DNA of 64,000 bases from assembly GCF_963678635.1 (NCBI RefSeq), contig NC_087064.1, positions 73,285,465-73,349,464 of the forward strand. Direction: 5' to 3'. Positions within the stretch are counted from its first letter, which is position 1, and every line of letters starts with the position of its first letter. The notes under the pieces were generated by a model. The model saw only the letters and a program-made list of their open reading frames with translations, did not search any database and was not told where the DNA came from. Made by a program: the position numbers and the translations under genes. Shown piece after piece: positions 1 through 9,243 of the stretch. The stretch is from Symsagittifera roscoffensis (lineage: Eukaryota; Xenacoelomorpha; Acoela; Convolutidae).

Positions 1-3000
1 TTCTGGCAAAACCGGTTTGTCAGAATCTAGTTCATATGACGAGGGGCGTTCCGGAAAATTCGAGCAGCTTGATAAGCCGTCGTCCGTTTCGGATTTCATT
101 GAAAACAATTTACGAATAGATTTTAATTCATCAATCCTCTTTAAAATTTTATCTTTATTTGCATGATAAGGACAGTCTTTCACACTATATTTCTTCAAGT
201 TTTGTGTCTCTTCATAGTCGGTCCTCATCGGCAATGCGTAACCAAGCTTCTTTCCACGCTGGATTGAAACCATGGTGTCCAGTGTGTTCAACAACACACT
301 GACACACAGTCCGTTTCGCGTTACCGAGAAGCTCCGGCCTAAAATCACCGAACTCTGACTATTTGGATTCGGTACTAAGCAAACCTGTTTACTATCACTT
401 AACGAATTTAAATTTCTCATTCTAAAAATCGCTACTACAGCTTGTCCTGGTTGTAACTTTACTTTTCTATCCAAAAAAACTGGTACCTTATTTTCATCTG
501 TTATTATCCTATTAATGGGTCTCTTAACATACTTTCGGTCCGGGTTTCTAATCCGTATTAGACCGTTGTTTAAGTCAATCATCACGTCAAAGTTCCTGAC
601 AAAATCTCTGCCCAAGATGAATTGGTCGGCGTCGTCCAGATTCTCTACCACCAGGAAGCTCATCCAAAGGTTCCGTCCTCCCATGTGAAGGACCGTCACC
701 GGTGTTCTTCCGGCTACGTAGATAGCTCCTCGATTTGCAGCGGCTAGTCGGAGATTCGTAGGAATCAGATCTTCCCGCGTGAAGCCCATTCTCTCCCAGG
801 TTTTTATCGGCATCACGCTCACCACCGCGCCTGTGTCCAGAAGCCCTGTGACTCCGATTTTTGTTCCGTTGGTGTCAAGCAGGTGTGCTGTCACATCTGC
901 TTCATGTCCAATATGTACCGCGTCTTGTTCCATCATGGCGTCATGGCCTATCCTGCGGACTTTGAGTTCCTCTTCACCCAAATAGATCTGCCCCATTTGG
1001 TCATCATCTGTTGTTATGTAAGTCCTGGTGTAGATGCTGATTCCATCCACGTTCAGCATTATTTGATACGGCCCATAGACCTCCAAGTAGCGTCCATGAA
1101 GTTTCTTCATGCGAGGGCCACCCGTCGTTAGTAGTGCTCGCACAGCTCTCGACTCAGTGCGTGGCTCCACCTGCCTCAGATAATCTGCATATGTATCCAA
1201 ATGCATTAAAGTGAACTCTGATGGTTCACTCAAATTTCTTATTACCTGGTGTCCAGCCACTGAGATTATCGACTGTATCTTCTTTCCTTGCGGCGCCATG
1301 CCGAACCTCTTACCGGAGATCACTTTAAGTTTCATATCTAAACTGCTTGGTGTTTTCGTCTCTTCGAACTCCGTTGCCTCGAAGGTATTCAGTTGCTCCT
1401 GAAGCTTTTCATTTTCCAGTTCAAGTTTCACTTTTTGTTCGATCTCTTTCGTCACCAATTCCTGCTGTACTCTATTTAAAGCATCCTTTGCGGCTGCCTT
1501 ATAATCGATCTTGAAGTCATCGGCCGCAGTTGCTGGTTCCGGTTCACGTGCTTCTCCTGTTACCGCTCGCATTTTCTTTGCCGCCAGCTCTTGAGGTTTG
1601 TCCTTCCTGCGTGCCTCTGCTTCGTTTAAAAGTCGAGCCTTGCTTGCTTTCACTCCTGATAAAGCTTCTTCATGCCTTGGATGCTTGATGTCTGCCACTG
1701 CATCCCAGAATTGTGGACAGTCTGATTTAAAATGACCTTCCAAGTTGCAAAAGAAACACCTCGGGCCGAATTTCGCAATTACTCCTCTCATGAAATCCTC
1801 ATGTTCCAACTCTGACGCATCTTCGTCCTCGAGGCTAAAGCCTATTGCTTTCATGCCTTGTTTATAAGCTGGGCATGCTGACACATGATGGTCTGTTGAA
1901 CTACAATTAGCACAAGAGCGTCTCTTGTCCATATCGTCCCTCGGTTTGTACCAATTGTTCCCTTGGTTCGCTGGTCCGTTGTTAAAATTGCCATAATTGT
2001 TCTTGTAATATCCAGATCTCGAAGGAGGTTTCAGCAATAGATACTCTTTCGATTTGAGTCTCAACTCCTCCGGTGTTGGCGCATTAGTTGATAGTGGTGT
2101 GTAATGCGTTGCTAGCATCGTACGAAGTTCATCGTTTTTCACACCATCGATGAATTTTGAGGCTACGGCCAGGTTCATCCTTCGATTTGACTCATCCGGT
2201 TGGCTGCGTCTTCTCAGCATTTCCAAATCATCGAGAAACTTGTCTATAGTTTCATCTTCCCGCTGCCTCCGTTTCTCGAAGCGCATCATCGCCTGGTGCC
2301 CCTGCACCCCTGATCCGAAACGGTTCAATAAGATTTCGAAGATTTTTTCAGCAGTGTCACGTTGATACTGTTTCTTGGCCATGACACAGTTCAGGGCTGT
2401 CCCTTCTAAGTTGCTGGTGAGCGCGCTGCATTCCTGTCTCTCAGACAAGTCTTCTTCCTCGAAATGCAGCTTCATTACCTCTATCCAGGTATCAATACAG
2501 CCATCAGATTCGTCTTTGTAGCATCTTGGTTTCTTAAAGACTCTTCTGGACTTTTCACTGCGTTCATTGGTTCTAGATAACCTCGTCAGGAATGTCTCCA
2601 AAGACCTGTTCAGGGGTTCAAATGCTGTGGCCATTGCCGTAGCATCCCTTGAGTGTCCCGCCTGAGTGTCCTCACACCTTGTCGAAGGCTCTGTGTGCGG
2701 TACATCCCTACAATCCGAATCACCATGAGCGTTTCCCGCTTGGCCCACGTGACTCCTCCTCGGGCTTGCATGCCCCCTGTTGCCGGAATCACTTCTTCCA
2801 GTCGCATGTGTGCCTTGCGTTGGTCGTTCGTTAGAGGTTTGTCTGTTCCCCGTTGAACTTGCTCTACTGTTCGGGCCCCATGCTGTATTACCCCTTGTGG
2901 CATAGCCTGATGAACTGCCCCTGCCTCTAGTGGATCCATTTGTCTTCCTCCTTTGATGTTCATTGAAGTTCACCCTCGGTTCCCTGCTGGGACCTCCCGA

Positions 3001-4314
3001 GTTCGGCTCTCCTTCTTTTGGTCCACTCTTGCTGCTTAGTAGCCCGTCCAACCTATCCATGATAGCCTGCGTTCGCCTCTCCATCATCGCGTCTATCTTT
3101 GTGTCAAGAGACCCAAGAGACTGCTCTTGCTGAATTCTTAACTTCTCCATATCGGCTCTTAAGCGTAACTCCCTCTGTTCCGCTTCTCTTGTCATTCGCG
3201 ACAAGTTCCTCGTCATATGTTCGTCCGTTCTTTCTTTCAAGCGTTTTTCGCTTCTGTCAACTTCTTGTCTGTTGCGGTTTATTTCTTCCCTTAGACTTTC
3301 TCTTTCAATGTGAACTGCTCTTTCTAGTTCACTCATCCTTATCGACATCTGTTCATTTTGTTCTCCTAAACTGCCCACTATGTTGTTTAAGGCTTCCTCT
3401 AGTGCTGCCCCGTTATCCATGAGTGGAGTCACTAGTGGTGGTGTAACTCTGTCGGTCCCAGGTAGCTTCGTGCTGGTAGAGATCCGGGCCTTGACTCTCT
3501 GTCTTGACGTTTTCTCATTATCTATTTCAGGATCCGCTAACGCGTTGCCAAGCCCTCTGGTTCTACTCTCTTCAGGTTGTGGCTCCGAACTTGTCCTAAT
3601 CGCGAAGTCCTTTGACTGGCCCGGTGTGTTTGCCTCTTTGTTTATCGTTGTCACTACACCAAACTTATCCAGGGTTCCAGTCTCTCTTCCGACGTGTGTC
3701 TCACTCTCATGGATCGAACTATTGAGGCTGACTTGAGATCCAAAGTCCCCTTGCTCCTCTTCATCCTCTTCCTCCTGGGACTCCCCATCGTTTCCTGCTC
3801 CTCCTCCCATGCTGAATGGAAAGATGTTTCCGAAGGTGTTCTTCATTCTTTCTGAGAATGATGATGACGTTGTTTGTTTCCCCATTCCGCCTGCCATCAT
3901 AGTGTTGTCTGTCGGAGATCTTCTAGTCGCCGTTACTTCAGTTGAGATGTCGGACAGTTCCGACATCTCCTCTCGATCCAACGTCCCGGTGGAAGTGGCA
4001 AAATCATGGCCTTGTTCTACCGGAGTAGATTCACTCGCCAGCCTTCTGCCTCTCCCTTCCAGTCCATTTACTCCCTGGTTGTCGTTCATGGTATGGTCCG
4101 TTTTGACCTCCACTTCCAACAGTTCTCTTCGCTCTTCTGAGGTCTTTTGACTTCTCGTTTCAACCATTCTGCCTGAAACCGTCCCCTTTTTATCGGACCG
4201 GGTTCGCTTGATCCAATCCACAAAAGGATCGGTCATCGTTTTTCTTTGCTTTTCAGGTATGAATTTCCTAGAGCTATTACCTCGTTTTGGTATCCTTGAC
4301 TTGTCTAAACTCAT
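1..4314 (-). CDS. Gag-protease polyprotein of element A, open at the window edge
   Basis: I read 1,438 codons from an ATG at 4,314 down to position 1 and met no stop in the lines checked. The frame is in register with the line starts. In order it holds a basic N-terminus, an acidic Ser/Thr-rich stretch, a long charged coiled coil (about residues 300-430), a Gly/Arg/Ser-rich linker and a capsid-like region with the motif DESDGCIDTWIEVMK. Two CX2CX4HX4C zinc knuckles follow near residues 799 and 850 (CANCSSTDHHVSAC and CFFCNLEGHFKSDC). A retroviral aspartic protease has LLDTGAVVSVMP with its active-site DTGA near residue 1160, then ILGRDF. Gag and protease share one frame, with no shift between them. 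RT should follow beyond position 1. Known of the family: Gag packages RNA and the protease cleaves the polyprotein. Confidence 0.92.
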   Translation of the reverse strand, partial: MSLDKSRIPKRGNSSRKFIPEKQRKTMTDPFVDWIKRTRSDKKGTVSGRMVETRSQKTSEERRELLEVEVKTDHTMNDNQGVNGLEGRGRRLASESTPVEQGHDFATSTGTLDREEMSELSDISTEVTATRRSPTDNTMMAGGMGKQTTSSSFSERMKNTFGNIFPFSMGGGAGNDGESQEEEDEEEQGDFGSQVSLNSSIHESETHVGRETGTLDKFGVVTTINKEANTPGQSKDFAIRTSSEPQPEESRTRGLGNALADPEIDNEKTSRQRVKARISTSTKLPGTDRVTPPLVTPLMDNGAALEEALNNIVGSLGEQNEQMSIRMSELERAVHIERESLREEINRNRQEVDRSEKRLKERTDEHMTRNLSRMTREAEQRELRLRADMEKLRIQQEQSLGSLDTKIDAMMERRTQAIMDRLDGLLSSKSGPKEGEPNSGGPSREPRVNFNEHQRRKTNGSTRGRGSSSGYATRGNTAWGPNSRASSTGNRQTSNERPTQGTHATGRSDSGNRGHASPRRSHVGQAGNAHGDSDCRDVPHTEPSTRCEDTQAGHSRDATAMATAFEPLNRSLETFLTRLSRTNERSEKSRRVFKKPRCYKDESDGCIDTWIEVMKLHFEEEDLSERQECSALTSNLEGTALNCVMAKKQYQRDTAEKIFEILLNRFGSGVQGHQAMMRFEKRRQREDETIDKFLDDLEMLRRRSQPDESNRRMNLAVASKFIDGVKNDELRTMLATHYTPLSTNAPTPEELRLKSKEYLLLKPPSRSGYYKNNYGNFNNGPANQGNNWYKPRDDMDKRRSCANCSSTDHHVSACPAYKQGMKAIGFSLEDEDASELEHEDFMRGVIAKFGPRCFFCNLEGHFKSDCPQFWDAVADIKHPRHEEALSGVKASKARLLNEAEARRKDKPQELAAKKMRAVTGEAREPEPATAADDFKIDYKAAAKDALNRVQQELVTKEIEQKVKLELENEKLQEQLNTFEATEFEETKTPSSLDMKLKVISGKRFGMAPQGKKIQSIISVAGHQVIRNLSEPSEFTLMHLDTYADYLRQVEPRTESRAVRALLTTGGPRMKKLHGRYLEVYGPYQIMLNVDGISIYTRTYITTDDDQMGQIYLGEEELKVRRIGHDAMMEQDAVHIGHEADVTAHLLDTNGTKIGVTGLLDTGAVVSVMPIKTWERMGFTREDLIPTNLRLAAANRGAIYVAGRTPVTVLHMGGRNLWMSFLVVENLDDADQFILGRDFVRNFDVMIDLNNGLIRIRNPDRKYVKRPINRIITDENKVPVFLDRKVKLQPGQAVVAIFRMRNLNSLSDSKQVCLVPNPNSQSSVILGRSFSVTRNGLCVSVLLNTLDTMVSIQRGKKLGYALPMRTDYEETQNLKKYSVKDCPYHANKDKILKRIDELKSIRKLFSMKSETDDGLSSCSNFPERPSSYELDSDKPVLPE

Positions 4315-4792
4315 TCTTTATTTGTCACTTTCCTATGCCTACTCTTGACTCAATTGTTAGAGACCTTTTAGTTTCATTAACAATAATAATGACACAACAC
4401 AATAAATTTCACCAGATTCTATTAAATAGTGACCAAGAATCCCTGTATGTTGTCAGAGTACAGTTTGTATAAAATTTATTCACACTAGCCGATTATCGGT
4501 CCAAAGATCTGGAAACTAGCACAATATGATGTTATCAGTCAATTTAAAAGATAGTGTACTCACTACCCAATCAAGCACAGTTTAGGTTGATTTAAAATCA
4601 AAAAACAAAAAAAATATATATTGACACAATATGAATGTATATATATAAAAAAAACGTATGTGTCTTGTACTCTTAGTCGGTCGCAGTACAATAGTCAAAC
4701 TTGTCTTCTAAAGAAAAAGCTTTCCCTGCTTGGTGCCGCACCAAACAGACAAAACTTTGAAGGCAGTTATTTTCTCAAGTGGGCGTCTATTG

Positions 4793-4803
4793 CACCCACC
4801 GAG
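4793..4803 (-). promoter_or_regulatory. Splice-donor-like site in element A leader
   Basis: On the minus strand the sequence reads CTCG followed by GTGGGT, a moderate 5' splice site. It lies at the same place as two better CTTG/GTGAGT and ATCG/GTGAGT sites in the element B leader, upstream of a shared TGCCCGAGCT block. Conservation of position suggests use. Splicing to a downstream ORF is inference. Confidence 0.35.
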
Positions 4804-5097
4804 TATTGTGTTACTTATCTGCCTTCGGACTGCCCGAGCTAGACCTACTAAAATCCTCAGGGCAGTCACTTTTCCCAAAAACGTATTATGTTTCAATCCA
4901 CACCAATGAGTCACGCTCTTTCTAATTTAGACTTAGTGTCGCGAATATCCGAGTTCGGACCTGTTTTGTATTAGTCTGGTTTTTTTTTTTGAGGGGCAAG
5001 TTACCAGTGCAGTCACTGATACCTAGCCTGTGTAATATTAACCTAATACCTCTCGCTCTTTAGTCTTTCTTTCGTTTACCTAAGTCCTTAATAAAAT

Positions 5098-6680
5098 AAT
5101 ACCCCTCCGGATTGGCACAAATAGGACCCTTCCGGACTGTCAGAATATAGACCCCTCCGGATTGGGACCCCTCCGAGTTAGTTAATAGTAGACCCCTCCG
5201 GATTTGGACCCCTCCGAATTAGCGACTATAAGACCCTTCCGGATTCGGAGCCCTTAGCTCTGTCAAAGTAGCTTTTTGTAGTTTTCTTAATTTCAGCTTA
5301 TACCCCTCCGGATACGTTCTGCGTTGCTATTATGCTGTTTGAATTAACTGGGAAGGGTATAGGGTCCTTTCCTAGACCCCTCCGGATTGAAGTTAAGGCA
5401 CTTATTTGACAATTCACACCAACGGTGAAGGGTCTTATCACTTGCCTAATCTCGACTCTATTATGGTTGTCTTGTGCCTTCAGCCCTCCCTTTCTGTCTA
5501 GAACTGTCCTAAATTACTTAGTTCAATCGCTATCAACTTTTGGTGGGGGTATAAGGGTTTTTTAGAAAAATTTATAAAACGTGAAGGGTGTACCCCTCCG
5601 GATTTGTGTAATTTGCTAAAAACAATCTCAAAAAATTTTCTCTCTCGCTTTTCCGAAAAATTTCTGATCCTATTAGTAAGCTCAGCTAATTTCTGATCTG
5701 TTGGTACCAAGATCAACTCGATATGATCAGTAGTTCCAAAGTTATTAACCAAAACGTCTTTTTTCCGAACTCAAAAATTTTCTCTCTTATAGGTTCCGCC
5801 TAACTTTTTCCGCAAATCTGGTCCTTTCGACCTAAAAATTATTGATCCGAGCTCAGAAGGCCTATACTCTTCTAGTTCAATGCAAAAGACCCGATCTAAA
5901 ACGCTATTGTAGAAAAATTTTGCGAAAAACTATGCTACCTGGACCCCTCCGGATTGATGAATCCACTAAATCAAACACGTTATGTTCGATTTCTCTGCAA
6001 CCCGGAAGGCTTTCGGGTAGCGGATTTTAAGACCTGTAGATTCACTAGTGGACGTTGTCCGAACAACTATTTTTACTGTCCTACCTCAAAAATTTCAAAA
6101 AATTTTCTAAATTTTTAGTGTTTCTTACTATCAAAAATTGGGAAAATTTGGTTTTTGGTACCAAACTAGTTCCAACCACTTCCGAACTAAAGTTAACCGG
6201 TTCTACTTGTTACAGTAGTGCAGTTAGCGCTTTTTTCCGTTTCAAAAAATATCGATATCTCAAAAATCGCGACTTGTGGGGGGATCAAAATATCGCTATT
6301 TTGACCCTAAAAACCGGTCTGTTTTCGTTGTTTTTCACTGAAAAATGATATAAGACTATTAATATAGGCTATATAAGTAATAATATTAGTAATACTATAC
6401 CCCTCCGGGTTTGTTTAATCTCCGAATTAAGGTGCTTAACTCGGATATTCGCAGTTCGGTGAAGGGTCACTACAGTGCAGCACTGTCGAGCCCCCCACAG
6501 ATTACTATCTTACTTTTTGTACCAAAAGGGATACAAAACTTGTTAACGATACCCAACAGTCGATTGTAGTTGTCGTTGAGCCTCTTCCTGTTGTTCCCTG
6601 TACTGCTTGCCGGATCGGTCTTCACCCCGGACCCTTCCGAATTGAGCGCAAATCAGCTGACCCTTCCGGATTGGGCGCAA
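5098..6680 (-). repeat. Dispersed ACCCCTCCGGAT decamer array in element A leader
   Basis: More than a dozen copies of (T/G)ACCC(C/T)TCCGGA(T) occur, for example near 5,100, 5,128, 5,150, 5,166, 5,190, 5,207, 5,231, 5,302, 5,374, 5,592, 5,943, 6,400, 6,630 and 6,660. Spacing is irregular and they are embedded in A/T-rich sequence. Each is a half-site of the palindrome CCCCTCCGGAGGGG. Further copies stand in the LTRs (7,700, 60,085, 63,603). A protein- or RNA-binding role is inference. Confidence 0.7.
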
Positions 6681-7203
6681 TTTATCATTAACGTGCTTAA
6701 ATGCTCAAATAACCCTACAGTACAAGCCCCACAAACGGGCTACAAAAATGATCTTAACGATCCTGACTGATATAAATGCCTGTAACAACAATATATCTAT
6801 CAACAACAAACGGGGGGGTTGAATCACATCTTGTCTGGGGGGATGATTTCTACTGATTTTTTACTTTTTTACTGTTTTTGGTTTTTTCGGTTATTTTTTA
6901 TGTTTTTTGTTTTTCTTGGATACTATACTATTTTTTGTTTGGTTTTGCTTATATCTTTAAGTGTTTTTGGTCACAAACCACTCAGGGGATGAGGGGTTCG
7001 CGATTCCCCCACCCTTCCTGGTTCGTGAATTTTCGGTCTTAACTAGGTTAAAAAACTATTCACGGCAATCCGGAAGGCTTCCGCGTTCCGAACTACCCTT
7101 CCGCCCCGGCGGTTTAGGCCTAATAAGGGCGTTAATGTGAGCATCCGCTCGGCGCGGAATGCTCGTTAACGGTTCTGCCGGTCATGATGTTAAAAAAGAA
7201 TAA

Positions 7204-7218
7204 CACCCAGGAGCGCCA
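7204..7218 (-). other. Candidate primer-binding site, element A
   Basis: Twelve bases after the LTR end the minus strand reads TGGCGCTCCTGGGTG. Element B has TGGCGCTACTGGGTG at the same 12-base offset. TGG is the expected start of a tRNA 3'-end complement, and the rest resembles the complement of an animal tRNA-Asn 3' end with two mismatches by my reckoning. The 12-base gap is wider than usual, so the call is tentative. Confidence 0.4.
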
Positions 7219-7230
7219 TAAAAACATACA

Positions 7231-8149
7231 TGTAACATTCGTCCGGAAGATACATATCGACGGATAACAAAACTAAGTCTTAAGACGACTGGCTAGCGTC
7301 TAAACAGAGCTTTGCATGTTTTTCACCGTCTCTACCAAGCCAGTACTTTTCGGTGGTCTTTCTTACATCAGGCTGACAAAAACGTTACTGTTCTCCGGCT
7401 TCGACCAGAACGCTCAAATTAACTAGATTACATGCAAAAATAGTGAGCTCATGGCTGGGTCTCAGTATCCCCAGACCACGAGGTCACTCCTAAAAACAGG
7501 GCTACTACTTATTATATTACTATTGTTTTTGTTCAGTAGATAAAAATCATCATCTCCATCGAAGGTGGATCAACCCTTTCCCCCCTACTTCTAGCTCCTC
7601 ATTCTTGTCAAAACGAATTAAGATCTTAATTAAATTCAAGTCAGGACATGACGGATGCTAAAATTCAATATAAGTTCATAAAAGTCCACGTCCCGAGACC
7701 CTTCCGGATTCTTGAATCCGGTGAATCAAGCTTCTTAATATCCAGTTCACAATAACTCGGAAGGCTGGGTTTTACCCTTCACCGTTGCTCGCAACGGCCT
7801 TGCAACTATTGTAACAGCACAATAGTTGCAACTCGGAACGTCCTCTGCTGTTCGGTAGTTCGTTGTAGTTTTTTAGTCTCGATTTCGTACTGTTCGTAAT
7901 CGCAGATAAAAATTGTTCTGTCCTTTTTGCTATTTTAGCTAAAATGGCCGTCTCTGACGTTTCTCAGAAATATGACGTCATAATTCGAATTTTTAAAAAT
8001 TAGAATTCCAGAATCTTCCAGCCTTCACCGTTTGGCTAATCGTTCAAATAACGTCCCTATCCGTTCTAAATCGCCAATTCGGAAGGCTTGCTGCTAAAAT
8101 ACCGAATTCTGCAGAGACTGCATTTTGGCCATTCTGGTCGAATGTCACA
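7231..8149 (-). repeat. 5' LTR of element A (type I LTR, about 919 bp)
   Basis: The ends are TGTGACATTCG and CGAATGTTACA on the minus strand. The outer edge abuts a LINE reverse transcriptase frame. Near-identical LTRs in the opposite orientation start at 59,649 and 63,167. Inside are a CTGGG/CCCAG stem-loop near 7,455, a CCGGATTC-TT-GAATCCGG palindrome near 7,705, and a block ending CACCGTCTC that is also present in the B-type LTRs. The TATA box and polyadenylation signal were not located with confidence. Confidence 0.85.
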
Positions 8150-8378
8150 TATTATTGATATGTATCATCCAGTTCAAGTCATCAGAGACAAGTAAGCCAA
8201 GGTCTTTTAATACATTTGAGGCAGTTATGTCCTGGTCGTTGACAATCACATGATGAGGAAATTTGCCTTTGAAGACATTGAGACTGCACTTACAGTGATT
8301 GACCGATAAATCATTTGCATTACACCAGTTTGTAAAAGAATCAATATCATGCTGTAGAGAAGTAATATCAGTAGAAAA
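8150..8378 (-). pseudogene. LINE-2, downstream reverse transcriptase fragment
   Basis: The minus-strand frame continues from FSTDITSLQHDIDSFTNWC through NANDLSVNHCKCSL to DLGLLVSDDLNWMIHI. This is the stretch that follows the FADD box in APE-type LINE reverse transcriptases. It joins in frame to the 31,558-31,628 island, whose last codons read DDSKLF. Element B lies between the two pieces and element A cuts this one at 8,149. The rest of this LINE should reappear beyond element A, outside the window. Confidence 0.85.
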
Positions 8379-9243
8379 TGTAACATTGGCCAAATACTAC
8401 ACAGTAACGGAGCGTAGAAAAAGTACCTATAGACGACTGGCCGGCGTCAGTTACCTAAATTCTACTCGTTTTTCACCGTCTCGACCTAGCCAATTGATTT
8501 TCTGGTCTGTTTCGGGATAAGCAAAAAGTTACTATGTTCAGGCCATCAGTCAAACGACTTTTAATCAGCCTCAATTATCAAGCGAATACAACCACATAGC
8601 TGGATCTCGAACTCCCAGACTACATGATTGCTACATAAAAAGATGGCTCGAATATCCCGTTTTACTATGTTTTTGATGACAGTTCTAAATTAAGTCCATT
8701 GGAGATGGATTGACTCTTTCCTCTTCCTAGCTACTCAAATTCAAAAATAAAAAAATACCGGTGTTAATACAAATTTTCAGGACATCAGAGTAGCTAAAAA
8801 GTCAGTTTACTACAGTCCTCCATCATATGATGTCTCTGGGGGGCCGAGCCTCCGATTCCGGGCTTTTTCTGTAATAACGTCGTTATTACTCCAAAATCGT
8901 GGCACGGGAGGGTGCTGCTCCTTCCTTCTTCCCCACTTAAGCCTCCTTCCAGTCTACTGTCTCTAATTATTTGTCTTATCGTGCGCGATCGTCACGATAA
9001 GAGACTTCGTGTTTTCTTCTATAATTTTGACCGTCTGTCACTTGCTATTTCGTTTGTTGTTCTGTTTTTTTTTTCTGTTTTCCAGCTAAACATGGCTGTT
9101 TTCGAAATTCTCAGAAATGTAACGTCGCAATTCGAATTTTTTTCTAAAAATTTTCTTCTGGAATATGTGACGACTAAGGCCTCTAACGTCGTTTTCGTGC
9201 TGCGACGGAAGATTCTGCTGTAACAATCCGGGGGAATGGCGCA
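8379..9243 (-). repeat. 3' LTR of element B (type II LTR, 865 bp)
   Basis: The start is TGCGCCATTCCCCCGG and the end AATGTTACA on the minus strand. It matches 30,706-31,557 over its full length in the same orientation and 31,629-32,512 in the inverse. The G-rich string GGGGAGTA lies just before it and could be the end of a polypurine tract, though it is short. The lower edge meets LINE-2 at 8,378. Confidence 0.88.

Larger units (their letters stand above)
4315..7230 (-). other. Long untranslated leader of element A
   Basis: About 2.9 kb lie between the LTR and the gag start with no convincing frame. The part nearest gag (4,680-4,900) matches 28,150-28,450 of element B and holds a splice-donor-like site. 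The middle (5,098-6,680) is studded with ACCCCTCCGGAT-type decamers. The part nearest the LTR (6,880-7,000) is T-rich, then G/C-rich. Blocks such as AACGATACCCAACAGTCG (about 6,545) recur in the same relative place in B (about 30,056) and inverted near 61,220. Short frames in this stretch are not conserved between copies, so I treat them as chance. Confidence 0.75.
1..8149 (-). mobile_element. Element A: giant Ty3/gypsy-type LTR retroelement, 5' part
   Basis: Read on the minus strand, this is a 5' LTR (8,149-7,231), a long leader (7,230-4,315) and an open gag-protease frame from 4,314 that leaves the window at position 1. The LTR begins TGTGACATTCG and ends CGAATGTTACA, an imperfect terminal inverted repeat. 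The element sits inside LINE-2: the LINE reverse transcriptase frame stops exactly at the LTR edge (8,150). Gag and protease match those of element B closely, and inverted copies of its LTR and leader lie at 59,649-61,786. The RT, integrase and 3' LTR lie outside the window. The open frame makes it the youngest member of the family here. Confidence 0.9.

Noticed and set aside
2610-4150. Several plus- and minus-strand frames overlapping the start of element A
   Set aside because: They are shadows of the gag frame and have Ser/Leu-rich composition with no conserved counterpart in element B.
5498-6350. Short frames in the element A leader
   Set aside because: They are not conserved in the inverted copy at 60.6-61.8 kb or in element B, and the region is best read as untranslated.
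7300-7350. RNA polymerase III A-box-like string (TGGCTTGGTAGAG on the minus strand) in the LTRs
   Set aside because: No convincing B box at the usual distance and no terminator; the block is better explained as shared LTR sequence.
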